From positions 38,050 through 102,049 of the forward strand of contig NZ_LGEK01000014.1 in NCBI RefSeq assembly GCF_001636615.1: 64,000 nucleotides of DNA. The letters are read 5' to 3'. The position numbers and the translations under genes are program-made. Positions 34,764-44,688 of this stretch are shown piece after piece. Source of the DNA: Mucilaginibacter sp. L294 (GTDB lineage: Bacteria; Bacteroidota; Bacteroidia; Sphingobacteriales; Sphingobacteriaceae). Within the stretch, counting starts at the first letter, position 1. Each line of letters opens with the position of its first letter. The notes beneath the pieces are model-generated. The model did no database searches, was not told the origin of the DNA, and saw only the letters and a program-made list of their open reading frames with translations.

Positions 34764-37700
34764 TTAAAAAGTGACGTTTAAACCAATGTTATAGTTCTTC
34801 TGATTGGCCGGATAGTTTCCAAAATCAATACCGAAACTGGTGTTATCATTTAGGTTAGAATTTTGTAATTCAGGATCCAGGCCTGTGTATTTAGTAAGGG
34901 TGAATAGGTTGGTAGCGAGCACATAAATCCTTATTTTGCTGATGCCATATTTAGTTAGCTTGGCGCCGGGTAAAGTGTAGCCCAGTGTTAATGATTTTAA
35001 GCGGAGATACGAGCCATCTTCCATATAAAAGGAATTGAAAACACCTGTGTTGCTAAAATTTGCAGATGTTTCCAGTATAGGGATCCTCGCATTCTGGTTT
35101 GTAGGGCTCCATGAGTTTGATATGATATCAGCTGAAACGTTACCTCCAAATACTTGTGGAAAATTGGTCCAGTACCGCACCAGGTTCAAAACCTTGTTCC
35201 CGTAAGATCCGTAAAGAAATGCATTCATATCAAAGTTTTTGTAACTTACGTTCAGATTGAAGCCACCTGTAAATTTGGGGTTTGGATTACCAAAAAAAGT
35301 CCGATCGTCCTCTGAAATTTTTCCATCGTTATTGACATCCTTATACTTAAATCTGCCCGGCGCTGCGGATGCCTGGGTTGGTGATGCGGTGACATCAGCA
35401 GCATCGCGGAAAAGTCTTTCTACCTGGTAACCAAAAAATTCACCTACCGAACGCCCGGGCTGCAATCTAACAAAACTGCCTAAACGGGTAGAACCCGCAC
35501 TGTTATAATCCTGATATCTGAGTCCGTTTGGTAAGCTGGCTACTTTATTACTATAAGTACTAAGGTTGATACCTGCATCAAATTTCAAATCGTCCCGTAC
35601 AGTGCCGTGATAAGTTGCGCTGAAATCTATACCCTTATTTTCAATATTGCCACCATTAACGAATGGCGCCGCCGCTCCACCACCCGTTGCCAGAATACTT
35701 TGGCGGAATAATAAGCCGGTTATAGTTTTTTTGTATACTTCGAAAGATAATTCCAGCTTGTTATTGAAAAGGGTTGCATCAAATCCTAGGTTGGCAATAG
35801 CATCGCTCTCCCATGTCGTGCCTAAATTCCCTAACTGGCTTTTATAAGTACCTAAAATGGTACTGTTTCCTGTACCCCGGATATCATAATAGGAGTTCGA
35901 AGGGCTTGCCGCGAAAAGCGAGAATGCGTTATTTGGTTGATTGCTAACTCCGCTTAGTGACCCTAAAACACCATAACCACCCCGAAATTTGAGGTCATTT
36001 AACCAGCTTATCCCTTTCATAAAATTCTCCTGGGAGATTCGCCAGCCTGCAGTCACTGAAGGAAATGTGCCCCAGCGTTGATCGGGCGCGAAAAATGACG
36101 AACCATCCCGTCTGATGGTACCGCTTAAAAGATATCTGTCTTTAAAGCTGTAATCAATCCGGGCGAAATAGGAATTTAACGTATTAGAGAACAGTTGCTG
36201 GACACCGTTAGTTGCCGTACTCGGGCTTCCTGTATTTAGATTTACGTAATTGGGATCAGTCGAAAGCGTATAATTTCCCCTGGTACCAAACTGCCCCCGA
36301 CCATAATTTTTTATATTTTCAGTACCTAGTAATACTTTAATATCATGGTTTTTTAACCTTCGCGAATAATTTAAAGTATTCGTCCAGGTGCGGTTATACC
36401 TAAAGCCTGAGATTTCCGTAAATGAATTAGGACTGGTATTACCCTCAGCGTTTTCATATAACGTTGGTGAAAAGAAATAGCTGTAATAATTTTCGATGTT
36501 ACCTCCAATACTACTGCGGGCTGTAAAATTTTTGGCAAAATCAACCTCGGCAAAAACGTTGCCATTGGTTTGCCAGTTGTAACCCTGGTTATCCCTGCTT
36601 CGAATTTGGTTACCTACTCCATTCTGTGAATTACCCAGGCCTGGTGCCTTGGTACCTGCAAAGTTACCCATGATATCATAAACAGGTATGATAGGCGGCT
36701 CACGAAAGGCATAAGCTATAGCGTTACCTTCATTTTGATTGCTGATGATGGGGTTATCCTTAAAAAACGTGAAGAGATTTTCGCCGATTCGCACGTGCCC
36801 TATTTTAAAATCGGAATTAGCACGGACCGAATATCTTTTCAGATAAGTATTAATCAATGTGCCCTGCTGATCGAAATAATTCAGAGAAAATAAAAAATTT
36901 GACTTTTCAGAACCACCAGCAGCCGTAACATTATGGCTTTGGATAGGCGCTTGCTTAAAGATTTCGTGATACCAATCAGTACCTTCTTTATTTGCCCGGG
37001 TAATTTGATTAGTATTGATATTGTAGGTTGACGGATCTGTATTAGGAGCACCCTCTTTTGCACCTGCAGGTAGGATGTAATCAGGAATGGTAAAAGTGCC
37101 GGTACCAAACTGCGGGTGGGTCGGATTGTCAATACCAGAATTTTTCTGCATTTGGAATAAGGCATCCATATAGGTTTGTGTACCTGCCAATTTAAAACCG
37201 TTAGCAAGCGGCATTTGTGTGCCATAATAGCCATCATAAGTAATGGTCGTTTTGCCTTTTTTACCTTTTTTGGTCGTAACAATTACAACTCCGTTCGAAC
37301 CGCGCACACCGTATATAGATGCCGAACCGGCATCCTTCAAAACCTGCATCGATTCAATATCATTCACGTTTAGGTCGCGCAGGTTACCCGGCACCCCGTC
37401 TATGAGCACCAGCGGACTGGAATTGCCCAGCGTGCTTATGCCACGGATATTGATTTGGCTGCCACCGCCCGGGTTACCCGAGTTTACTACAGACACACCT
37501 GATGCCTGACCTTGCAGCAACGACTCAGTAGAACCAGACGGTACAGATTTCAGCGAGGCAATATTCACGACAGCTATAGAACCCGTGATATCCTTTTTTC
37601 GTTGAGAGGTATAGCCGGTAACCACAACCTCGTTTAGGGTGGTACTTGCCTTGATTAAAAGTACCGGAATAATTATTTTATCGCCTACCGTAACTTCTGA

Positions 37701-37955
37701 TACTTGGTATCCGATGTAAGTTATCACCAGCACATCTTCCGCGCTGGCGTTGATACTAAAGGCGCCATTAATATCGGTAATTGTACCGATGCCTGTCCCT
37801 TTTATTGTAACGGATGCGCCAATGACAGGAAGCTTGTCGTCGTTACCGCTAACAGTGCCTTTTCTATTGCTTTGCGCCCAGGCCATGCCGGTGCAAAAAA
37901 ACAAAAGTAGTGGTATACTTATTATAATTTTCTTGAAGGGTAAATGATTATGCAT
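34764..37955 (-). CDS. SusC/RagA-type TonB-dependent outer-membrane receptor
   Basis: 1063 residues. Signal peptide, carboxypeptidase-like beta domain (RKGTVSGNDDKLPVIGASV), TonB-box region (LNEVVVTGYTSQRKKDITGS), plug (VLIDGVPGNLRDLNVNDIES, SIYGVRGSNGVVIVTTKKG) and a 22-strand type barrel ending NIGLNVTF with terminal Phe. Full length for the family. It imports the oligosaccharide bound by SusD. First structural gene of the locus, likely switched on by the HTCS regulator encoded upstream at 38608-42705. Confidence 0.95.
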   Translation of the reverse strand: MHNHLPFKKIIISIPLLLFFCTGMAWAQSNRKGTVSGNDDKLPVIGASVTIKGTGIGTITDINGAFSINASAEDVLVITYIGYQVSEVTVGDKIIIPVLLIKASTTLNEVVVTGYTSQRKKDITGSIAVVNIASLKSVPSGSTESLLQGQASGVSVVNSGNPGGGSQINIRGISTLGNSSPLVLIDGVPGNLRDLNVNDIESMQVLKDAGSASIYGVRGSNGVVIVTTKKGKKGKTTITYDGYYGTQMPLANGFKLAGTQTYMDALFQMQKNSGIDNPTHPQFGTGTFTIPDYILPAGAKEGAPNTDPSTYNINTNQITRANKEGTDWYHEIFKQAPIQSHNVTAAGGSEKSNFLFSLNYFDQQGTLINTYLKRYSVRANSDFKIGHVRIGENLFTFFKDNPIISNQNEGNAIAYAFREPPIIPVYDIMGNFAGTKAPGLGNSQNGVGNQIRSRDNQGYNWQTNGNVFAEVDFAKNFTARSSIGGNIENYYSYFFSPTLYENAEGNTSPNSFTEISGFRYNRTWTNTLNYSRRLKNHDIKVLLGTENIKNYGRGQFGTRGNYTLSTDPNYVNLNTGSPSTATNGVQQLFSNTLNSYFARIDYSFKDRYLLSGTIRRDGSSFFAPDQRWGTFPSVTAGWRISQENFMKGISWLNDLKFRGGYGVLGSLSGVSNQPNNAFSLFAASPSNSYYDIRGTGNSTILGTYKSQLGNLGTTWESDAIANLGFDATLFNNKLELSFEVYKKTITGLLFRQSILATGGGAAAPFVNGGNIENKGIDFSATYHGTVRDDLKFDAGINLSTYSNKVASLPNGLRYQDYNSAGSTRLGSFVRLQPGRSVGEFFGYQVERLFRDAADVTASPTQASAAPGRFKYKDVNNDGKISEDDRTFFGNPNPKFTGGFNLNVSYKNFDMNAFLYGSYGNKVLNLVRYWTNFPQVFGGNVSADIISNSWSPTNQNARIPILETSANFSNTGVFNSFYMEDGSYLRLKSLTLGYTLPGAKLTKYGISKIRIYVLATNLFTLTKYTGLDPELQNSNLNDNTSFGIDFGNYPANQKNYNIGLNVTF

Positions 37956-38127
37956 AAAATGATTTTATAATAATTGGTTTATTTTTTAGAGGTGATTTTA
38001 AATTCCGCGGGCTAATATCCCATCGGCAAACGCGGAAAGTTTCGCTTTCAGATCAAGTCATAGATTATACTTTAGATTACAATAATATTGGTTGGGACAA
38101 TGATACTGCAAGGTCAATAAATGGGAG

Positions 38128-38159
38128 TGTACAATAGTCTTTGATTACTGTACAGTAGT
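38128..38159. promoter_or_regulatory. Candidate HTCS-binding direct repeat before the SusC gene
   Basis: TGTACAATAGT (38128-38138) and TGTACAGTAGT (38149-38159) match at 10 of 11 bases and are 21 bp apart start to start. The second lies in a perfect 12-bp palindrome, TACTGTACAGTA (38146-38157). It is about 175-205 bp before the SusC start at 37955. Direct repeats two helical turns apart fit an AraC-type DNA-binding domain. Confidence 0.45.
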
Positions 38160-38270
38160 ATAAAACAGCCTTAAAGTAGCTTAAAAGGCGCTTTTTAAGA
38201 TAGCTAATTATCAAAATAAAAATCACTTTAGTCCGCTTCGCGTTTGACTTACCCGGTGATCACTTGGTTC

Positions 38271-38390
38271 GACCACCCTTTCTCCTTTTGCAAAGAGGGT
38301 GAGCTCATCTTGCTTTTTTTTATTTTCGTCTCCTCACCCTATTTAAGCGCAGCGAAGAGAGGGTCGCGTACGAAGTGCCGCGGAGTGAGT
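38271..38390. repeat. Intergenic repeat, copy 1
   Basis: Contains ACCCTttctccttttgcaaAGAGGGT, a self-complementary stem, then a T-rich centre and GCGCAGCGAAGAGAGGGTCG with ACGAAGTGCCGCGG. The same order recurs in copy 2. No coding frame is supported. It lies between the SusC gene and the HTCS gene. Confidence 0.6.
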
Positions 38391-38448
38391 TAAATAGCCT
38401 GGCGGTTACATCCTCTTGCCATTTAATTCACCCCGAATATGCGCCGTT

Positions 38449-38566
38449 GGTCTACCCTCTCTGCTGTCGCAAAGAGGGTGAACTCTTTTTTGTTTTTGTT
38501 TTCTTCTCCGCATCCTCTTTTCGCGCAGCGGAGAGAGAGTCGCGCACGAAGTGCCGCGGGTTGAGT
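38449..38566. repeat. Intergenic repeat, copy 2
   Basis: Same layout as copy 1: TCTACCCTCTCTGCTGTCGC then AAAGAGGGTGAAC, a T-rich centre, GCGCAGCGGAGAGAGAGTCG and ACGAAGTGCCGCGG. The two copies differ at many single bases but keep the stem. Such families of palindromic intergenic units are scattered in many Bacteroidota genomes (from memory). Confidence 0.6.
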
Positions 38567-38607
38567 CGACGGCCGAGGAGGCCATATGAATTTAAACTAA
38601 GCGATGC

Positions 38608-41600
38608 TTACTCCGCCACTTTAAACTGCAACCGATAATCATTGGGGGATAGGTTGTACTGCTTTTTAAACTCGCGGAAAAAGTGTGACTGGTTGTTAAA
38701 ACCCGAGCGGTAAAAGATCTCGGCGACCGTAAGGTTGGTATTTTGAAGCCACGCCGCCGAGTGTTGCAGGCGCAGCTTTTTGATGAGCTCGCCGGGGGTC
38801 ATGTTAGATAAGGTTTTAAGCCTACGGTAAAAATAAGCCTTGCTCATGCCTAACTCTTTTTCTAAAAATTGGGCGTCCAGTTCATCGCGCTCAAAGTTGG
38901 CTTCTATCAGGGCAATTGTTTTTTCCAGAAAAATGCGGTCGTCATCCTTCATCCCCGAGGCAGGCAGGCTTTCTATCACGCTGGCCTGGCTAAAAAATTC
39001 GTGCAGGCGGCCGTGGTACTCCAGCAGCCTTTTAATCCTTACCATTAAATGTTCTATATTAAATGGCTTGGCAATATAAGCATCGGCACCCGCTTCGTAA
39101 CCCTCTATTTGCTGATCCATAGTGCCCTTGGCTGATAGGATCAGGAATGGGATATGACAGGTATGCGGCAGGTTTTTAATACGATTGCAAATTTCAAGGC
39201 CGGTCATATCCGGCATCATAATATCGCTCACAATCAGGTCGGGGATAATCTTGTCTATCAGTTCCAATGCTTCCCGCCCGTTAGTGGACTCGTAAACCAG
39301 GTAGCTTTCTTTCAGGATATCGTTTAACAGGAAACGTATAGCAGGCTCATCCTCTACGATCAAAATACTTTTTTTATCGGAGCCCTCCAGTTTGTTCAAC
39401 AACGACTGCTTATTATTTTTCTCACTCGTATGATGATTAAGCGTTGTGTTTTTGCTGATGATAGAACTGAGCAGGTAAGATGGCGTTTCCATTTTCTCAT
39501 TTTGCCCGGTAATACGTTCATTTTCTTGGGGCACAAAATCCAATTGCAGGCTTACCTTAAATTTGATCCAACCATCTGTGCAGCTTACATCGATCTGGCC
39601 ACCAAGCAAGCCAACAAGCTGCCGAGTAAATGCAAGGCCTAGGCCGGTACTGATCTTAGTTTGCTGGTTGCTATCGGCCACAAAAAACTTGGTGAACAGG
39701 GTTTGGATCTGGTCATCCGTCAATTTACATCCGGAATTTGCTACAACTAGTTTTAATGTATTACCCTCTTGGTTTAAAGCATATATAACCTGCTGGTTAT
39801 TACCGGCGTGCTTGATGGCGTTGGATAACAGGTTGAAAATTACCTTTTCCAGCTTATCCTTATCAGTCCATAGTTTAACGCCCGGCTCTGCATAGCAGCT
39901 GCAATCGATATTTTTTTGCTCGGCCAATGGTTTAAACAGTTCGGCAATGTTTTTCAACAAGGCGGATACGTCGAGGTGGCTGTAATGACTTTCGAGGTGG
40001 CCATCTTCGGCCTTACGGAACTCCAGCAACTGGTAAACCAGATAATTTAACCTGGAGGCCTGCTCATTAACAGCGAAAAGCAGGTGATCATTCTGGCTAT
40101 CGTTAATCTTTTTTTTGACCTTGTAAAAGTACCGCTCCATAGTGCCCGTGATTATGGTGAGGGGCGTTTGCAGCTCATGCGCAATATTTGTAAAGTAATC
40201 CAGCTGGTCGCGGTGCACCTCCTCATCCTTTTTGCGCAGGGCGTATTCCATAGCCAGCTTGTGCTCGTTATCCAGTTTATTTTTACGATAAACATGCACC
40301 AGGTAAACACCTATGGCACCAACTAATACATAAAGCAGATACGCCGGCCAAGTAAGCCAAAAATATTGTTTAATAGTAACGCGGAACGCCGCTACCTCGC
40401 CCGTCCAGGCACCGCTCCCGTTAGACCATTTGATCTTTAATGTGTAACTGCCCGGCTGCAGATTACTATACGAGATGCGTTTGTCGTCACCCACGTAATG
40501 CCAATCCTTATCATTACCTTCTAAAAAGTAGGTGTACTGGCATTTTTCCTGGTTGCTGAATTGGATTGTATTTACTTTTAAGTCGAAGAAGTTATCGCGC
40601 CGGCCCAGTTCATAATAGGGAATGGGGCGTGTGGCCAATCTTTTAGCATTGATAATATTGGTAGCACTAGGCCCTTCTGGACGACCGGCTACTTTAAAAT
40701 CAATTATGGCCAGGTTAACCTGTTGATTATTTACCTCAATGGCCTGCGGATAGAAATAATTAAATCCACGCACCCCACCAAAGAACAATCGGTTGCTTTG
40801 ATCTCGCCAAATGGCATTGTCGCTAAACTCGTTGCCCTGTAAACCGTCCTGCTCTTTAAACTGCATTACGCTTAACCGGGCTGGGTCTATTTTGGCAATG
40901 CCTTTATTGGTACTGATCCAAACCTTACCATTCGCATCCTCCCCTACTGCGTGAATGGTGTTATTGGGCAGGCCATCCTCTATATTTAACTTTTTAAAAT
41001 TGAGGTTGGCTTGGCCGCGGTAATCGTCCTTAATGATATTGAGCCCATAGCTGGTGCCTATCCAAAGCTGCCCGCGGGTATCGTTATAAAGCGACAGTAC
41101 ATCATTGTTCGATAAGCTGCCGGGTTGTAACGACGCTTTAAAAGTTTGGAATTTACGTGTTTGTTTATTGAAAACGCTCAACCCGCCAAAGCGGCAAGCT
41201 ATCCAAATATTATCATTGGCACCCGCTGCCAACGCATTGATCACATCATTACCCGGCCCCCTGTTGTTGCCCGTATATTTATATTTAGTAAGGTGGTCAA
41301 TGGAAAGGTTTTTGTCGGCATCTCTTTTTAGTTTCAGGTGATAAAGCCCGCCACCATAAGTCCCCAACCAAACCGAGCCGTCCTTATCCGGCAGTATGGC
41401 ATGCACCGAATTAAAAGCCGGGTAGCTAGTACTGCCTTTAACATCAGCCCAGCTGATAAATTTCTTTTGGCTGGTATCATATAAATAAACACCCGCTGCA
41501 TCCGAGCCGATATAGACAAAATTGTCATCGCCGTTGCAGATACTATAAACGGTATTGTCGGCAAGATTGTAATTTTTATATTTTGATGGCACCGGTACCA

Positions 41601-42705
41601 ATGTGCTTTGCTTGCCCGGTGTCTCCTTCATCAGCATGATGCCGTTGCGTTTAGTACCTACCCAGGTGTCGCCATCAACATTACAAAAACTATTTACCGG
41701 AACATTTAGCGATAGCTTGTCGGCACTTGCTGTTTTAAAAGCGTTGGTTTTTTTGGCGATTTTGATGATCCCGTTACCGTCGGTGCCACACCACAGCGTT
41801 TGTTCGTGACCTACTATAATATTGTTAATTTTAACTCTTTTTAACATTGGTACAGCACCAACAATTTCGGTTACCGGGCGGAAGTTTTCATCGTATTCGC
41901 CTAGCCCCCTAAGCCCCCATGCAAAAACGTAATGGCGACCAAAAGCAGTCATAGAACGGACTTTATCAGGCAAATTAGCCACAAATACACCTTGCAAGTT
42001 ATCATTGATCTTATATAATTGTTTACTGTAGTTGGTGTAAAATATGGTGTGTTTAGTGTAGAGAAGATTGTCAACTTCTGTGATGCTTTTGAAACCCGGC
42101 ACCTTATAAAAACCGTTCCTTTTTTTCTGGTAAACGGCCAGGCTTCCATCTTTAAACAGCCACAATTTGCCGGTTTTATCAATAGCCATCTTGGTAATGC
42201 GCGCATCTCTCAGGCCTTCTACATAAACGCGTTCAAAGCGGCTTTTAGCCGCATTATAGTAACTTACCTCGCCCGTGTTAATGCGTGCGGTATAAACATT
42301 ACCTACACTATCTAACCCCAAAAAATAGCCATTGGTAACCATGGATGCGCTATTTAGCTGATAATTGTCAAACTGTCCGGTAAGCTTGTTATATTTTGTT
42401 ACCCCTTCAGCGGTAGCCAGCCAAATGTTTTTCTTTTTATCCTCGCTTAACTGGTAAATGATATTGCTGGCAATGGCATTTTTAACGTCAGGATGCTCGT
42501 AATTAAACACGTGGAAAGTAGAGCCATCGTAAACGTTCAACCCATCAAGTGTAGCTATCCAAAGCAGGTCATCTCCATCCTGGAACATCCTGTTAACAAT
42601 ACTGTTAGACAGTCCGTTACTATTATCTATCTGATGATAAACATACTGGCCAAATACGGCGCAACGCATCGACAATATCAACAGTATGATTGAAAATGTT
42701 TTCAT
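38608..42705 (-). CDS. Hybrid two-component system regulator (HTCS)
   Basis: 1365 residues in the usual HTCS order. Signal peptide, about 14 beta-propeller repeats (motif LWIATLDGLNVYD, IWIACRFGGLSVFNKQT), a Y_Y_Y domain (about 690-780), one membrane helix (WLTWPAYLLYVLVGAIGVYL), HisKA with YFTNIAHELQTPLTII, HATPase, receiver (LIVEDEPAIRFLL, LIVSDIMMPDMTG, YIAKPF) and a C-terminal AraC domain (AEIFYRSGFNNQSHFFREFKK). HTCS proteins bind a breakdown oligosaccharide in the periplasm and switch on the adjacent locus. It is encoded on the same strand upstream of SusC, with 650 bp between. Confidence 0.96.
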   Translation of the reverse strand: MKTFSIILLILSMRCAVFGQYVYHQIDNSNGLSNSIVNRMFQDGDDLLWIATLDGLNVYDGSTFHVFNYEHPDVKNAIASNIIYQLSEDKKKNIWLATAEGVTKYNKLTGQFDNYQLNSASMVTNGYFLGLDSVGNVYTARINTGEVSYYNAAKSRFERVYVEGLRDARITKMAIDKTGKLWLFKDGSLAVYQKKRNGFYKVPGFKSITEVDNLLYTKHTIFYTNYSKQLYKINDNLQGVFVANLPDKVRSMTAFGRHYVFAWGLRGLGEYDENFRPVTEIVGAVPMLKRVKINNIIVGHEQTLWCGTDGNGIIKIAKKTNAFKTASADKLSLNVPVNSFCNVDGDTWVGTKRNGIMLMKETPGKQSTLVPVPSKYKNYNLADNTVYSICNGDDNFVYIGSDAAGVYLYDTSQKKFISWADVKGSTSYPAFNSVHAILPDKDGSVWLGTYGGGLYHLKLKRDADKNLSIDHLTKYKYTGNNRGPGNDVINALAAGANDNIWIACRFGGLSVFNKQTRKFQTFKASLQPGSLSNNDVLSLYNDTRGQLWIGTSYGLNIIKDDYRGQANLNFKKLNIEDGLPNNTIHAVGEDANGKVWISTNKGIAKIDPARLSVMQFKEQDGLQGNEFSDNAIWRDQSNRLFFGGVRGFNYFYPQAIEVNNQQVNLAIIDFKVAGRPEGPSATNIINAKRLATRPIPYYELGRRDNFFDLKVNTIQFSNQEKCQYTYFLEGNDKDWHYVGDDKRISYSNLQPGSYTLKIKWSNGSGAWTGEVAAFRVTIKQYFWLTWPAYLLYVLVGAIGVYLVHVYRKNKLDNEHKLAMEYALRKKDEEVHRDQLDYFTNIAHELQTPLTIITGTMERYFYKVKKKINDSQNDHLLFAVNEQASRLNYLVYQLLEFRKAEDGHLESHYSHLDVSALLKNIAELFKPLAEQKNIDCSCYAEPGVKLWTDKDKLEKVIFNLLSNAIKHAGNNQQVIYALNQEGNTLKLVVANSGCKLTDDQIQTLFTKFFVADSNQQTKISTGLGLAFTRQLVGLLGGQIDVSCTDGWIKFKVSLQLDFVPQENERITGQNEKMETPSYLLSSIISKNTTLNHHTSEKNNKQSLLNKLEGSDKKSILIVEDEPAIRFLLNDILKESYLVYESTNGREALELIDKIIPDLIVSDIMMPDMTGLEICNRIKNLPHTCHIPFLILSAKGTMDQQIEGYEAGADAYIAKPFNIEHLMVRIKRLLEYHGRLHEFFSQASVIESLPASGMKDDDRIFLEKTIALIEANFERDELDAQFLEKELGMSKAYFYRRLKTLSNMTPGELIKKLRLQHSAAWLQNTNLTVAEIFYRSGFNNQSHFFREFKKQYNLSPNDYRLQFKVAE

Positions 42706-42828
42706 TAGGAGTTGGTGAAGTCTGCAGAATAAACTTAGGTTATTAACGTCAAACTTAATTAAACCCTCGTGAATCTGCTGATTAAATTCTTACACAAGTT
42801 ATTCCCTTTCGATCAAGTGCCTATAATT

Positions 42829-42847
42829 AATATAGGCCCGTTTAGGG
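42829..42847. repeat. Inverted repeat upstream of the HTCS gene
   Basis: GCCTATA-attaa-TATAGGC, 7 perfect pairs, 124 bp before the HTCS start. It could be a regulator site or a small hairpin. A minus-strand TAAGTTTG (-7 type) also occurs between it and the gene. The rest of 42706-43020 shows nothing further. Confidence 0.3.
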
Positions 42848-43020
42848 TAAAACCAGTTGAGTAAATTTTTCGAAGTAAAAATACATCAAATGATTGGGTC
42901 AATTCTATTTAAAGTAGTAGCATGCTTGACAGCATTACCTAACTAAATTAATTGTTTGCAATAGTCAAATTAAACATCGATTTCCCTGGCGCTCCGCGGA
43001 TAACATATTAAACAATTCAA

Positions 43021-43049
43021 AACGCCTTAAATGATGCATTTAAGGCGTT
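43021..43049 (+). terminator. Strong rho-independent terminator without an upstream plus-strand gene
   Basis: AACGCCTTAAAT pairs with ATTTAAGGCGTT over a 5-base loop and is followed on the plus strand by TTTTTTTTG. The nearest plus-strand gene to the left is 24.7 kb away, so it may end a small RNA or an unannotated short transcript, or it may be a bidirectional backup stop. Confidence 0.7.
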
Positions 43050-43205
43050 TTTTTTGTTTTTAGACCGAACCAAAATATTTAATAAATCGCATTGTTCTGG
43101 TGACCGGTTAGGCCGCCGTCAGATTAGTCTGAGGGCGGTCAGAAAGAAAAGATTATACAATCGAAAAACAGCACATTGTTTTCGCACTTTTGCAAATTAC
43201 AGGCA

Positions 43206-43244
43206 AAAACAAAGAGGCAGGCTTATAGCCTGCCTCTTTGTTTT
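43206..43244. terminator. Terminator of the second SusCD locus
   Basis: An 18-bp perfect stem around the loop TAT (arms start AAAACAAAGAGGCAGGCT), with T-runs on both sides. It lies 26 bp after the stop at 43270 of the leftward operon. Confidence 0.8.
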
Positions 43245-43269
43245 GAATAAAATTAAATTTAATTTAATG

Positions 43270-44616
43270 TTATCTCACTAATGACCTATAACGTGCACCT
43301 ATTATAGCGCGTGCTTTTGTTGAAAGTGAATCCAGCGGAACGGGTTTATCCTGCGGGCGCGATTGTTTTTGATTAATCTGCCCTAATAAGCTCCATTTAC
43401 GGGTCATTTCCGCAGGCTCTGTGGCCTTAAGATCGTATCGGGTAAAATCTATCACCTTTGCGGGCGTGCCTTGCTTCCAGTCTTTAAGCAACGCCAGGCG
43501 GAAGTCTTTGTTCATATACCAGCTTATCTCGTTATTAGCATCCGAGCCACCAATGCCCGAGCCACGTTCTACAAAGCGATAATTGAAGCTATTGCTTTTA
43601 TAGTGCGCGCGCCATATCAGCCCAAATTCGCCTTGGTTTATCATTTTAACGTCGGGCCAACGCTCTTTTATAGCGCTTAACCATGCTTTTAAAGATGATG
43701 GGGCATAAGGCAGGGAAATTTCCCAGCAATTGGTTACCCAGCCAAAACCGTTAAGCTCAAAACCTTTATCAAAATGGATAGCGGTAGAGTGCATCATTTC
43801 TTTCAGCCCGGTTTCCTTGCCATATTTACCAATCGTCTCTATTGGGCCAACACCCATACGGCTGTTAAAACCATCTGCAAAGCCCTGCCTGCGGCCGGCC
43901 AGGAAATCAACCGTCCAGCCATCGAGGTTTACACAGTCAATAAAATCACTTTTGTTTTGGGCGGGTTTGCAAAAATGTTCTTTTGATGGATAGAAAGGGT
44001 AAACAACAGACCCGTCGCCATCCTGGTTATCAATACTAAACTGGCTCCAGATATTGCCTTGGCAAACGTGGATGCCTTCTTTTTCGGCAAGGTACTGCTG
44101 GTTTTTGGCCGACATAAAGCCCGCCACTATACTTTGCGGGCGGTAACCTGTACCAACCAGTTTGGTTATGATCTGCAAGGCATCGTGCAGGTCCTTATTT
44201 ACCTGTTCGGTAGTGTTATAGGCATTGGCAAAGTAGGCGCCGGGTATAAATGTAACATCGTCGCCATACTTGTAATGATAGCCAACTACCAGTTTCCTTA
44301 TTTCCCTGTAAGCGGCACTTGTATCATTTAAGGCAAGCCAGCTGAACGACCATGTCATTTTCCCGCCCGGGAAACCTTCTGCTACAGCATTCCTGAAAGC
44401 AGCAACCTTCTCCGGCGTGTGCAGTGCGCGTTCGTCTTCGCCTACGTTACGGTCTCTCGCAACCTCTATCTGGTTCACCCGGATAACGGTATTAAATGTC
44501 AGGAACCGGTTGCCCATCAGCCCTGGGGCTTTCTTTGTTTTGTTAACCTGCGCTTGCACAGCCAGGCACGCTACCAAGCACAGGCCCGATAATAGCAATA
44601 TTGATCTTATTCTCAT
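43270..44616 (-). CDS. Exported protein of unknown function (DUF3863/DUF3864-like)
   Basis: 448 residues with signal peptide (ILLLSGLCLVACLAVQAQ). Contains NRFLTFNTVIRVNQIEV, GGKMTWSFSWLAL, a central GYRPQSIVAGFMSAKNQQYL and WTVDFLAGRRQGFADGFNSRMG. The overall look, including aromatic-rich loops, recalls a polysaccharide-deacetylase-like barrel, and from memory it resembles Bacteroides DUF3863/DUF3864 proteins; I cannot confirm this. Last gene after SusD in a FecR-type operon, so it probably acts on the imported substrate in the periplasm. Confidence 0.7.
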   Translation of the reverse strand: MRIRSILLLSGLCLVACLAVQAQVNKTKKAPGLMGNRFLTFNTVIRVNQIEVARDRNVGEDERALHTPEKVAAFRNAVAEGFPGGKMTWSFSWLALNDTSAAYREIRKLVVGYHYKYGDDVTFIPGAYFANAYNTTEQVNKDLHDALQIITKLVGTGYRPQSIVAGFMSAKNQQYLAEKEGIHVCQGNIWSQFSIDNQDGDGSVVYPFYPSKEHFCKPAQNKSDFIDCVNLDGWTVDFLAGRRQGFADGFNSRMGVGPIETIGKYGKETGLKEMMHSTAIHFDKGFELNGFGWVTNCWEISLPYAPSSLKAWLSAIKERWPDVKMINQGEFGLIWRAHYKSNSFNYRFVERGSGIGGSDANNEISWYMNKDFRLALLKDWKQGTPAKVIDFTRYDLKATEPAEMTRKWSLLGQINQKQSRPQDKPVPLDSLSTKARAIIGARYRSLVR

Positions 44617-44688
44617 AGATGTTTGGTTTGTGGATCTTGATGAACAAAAAATAAAGGGCCGGCTTAAACCAGCCCTTTATCTCATAAA

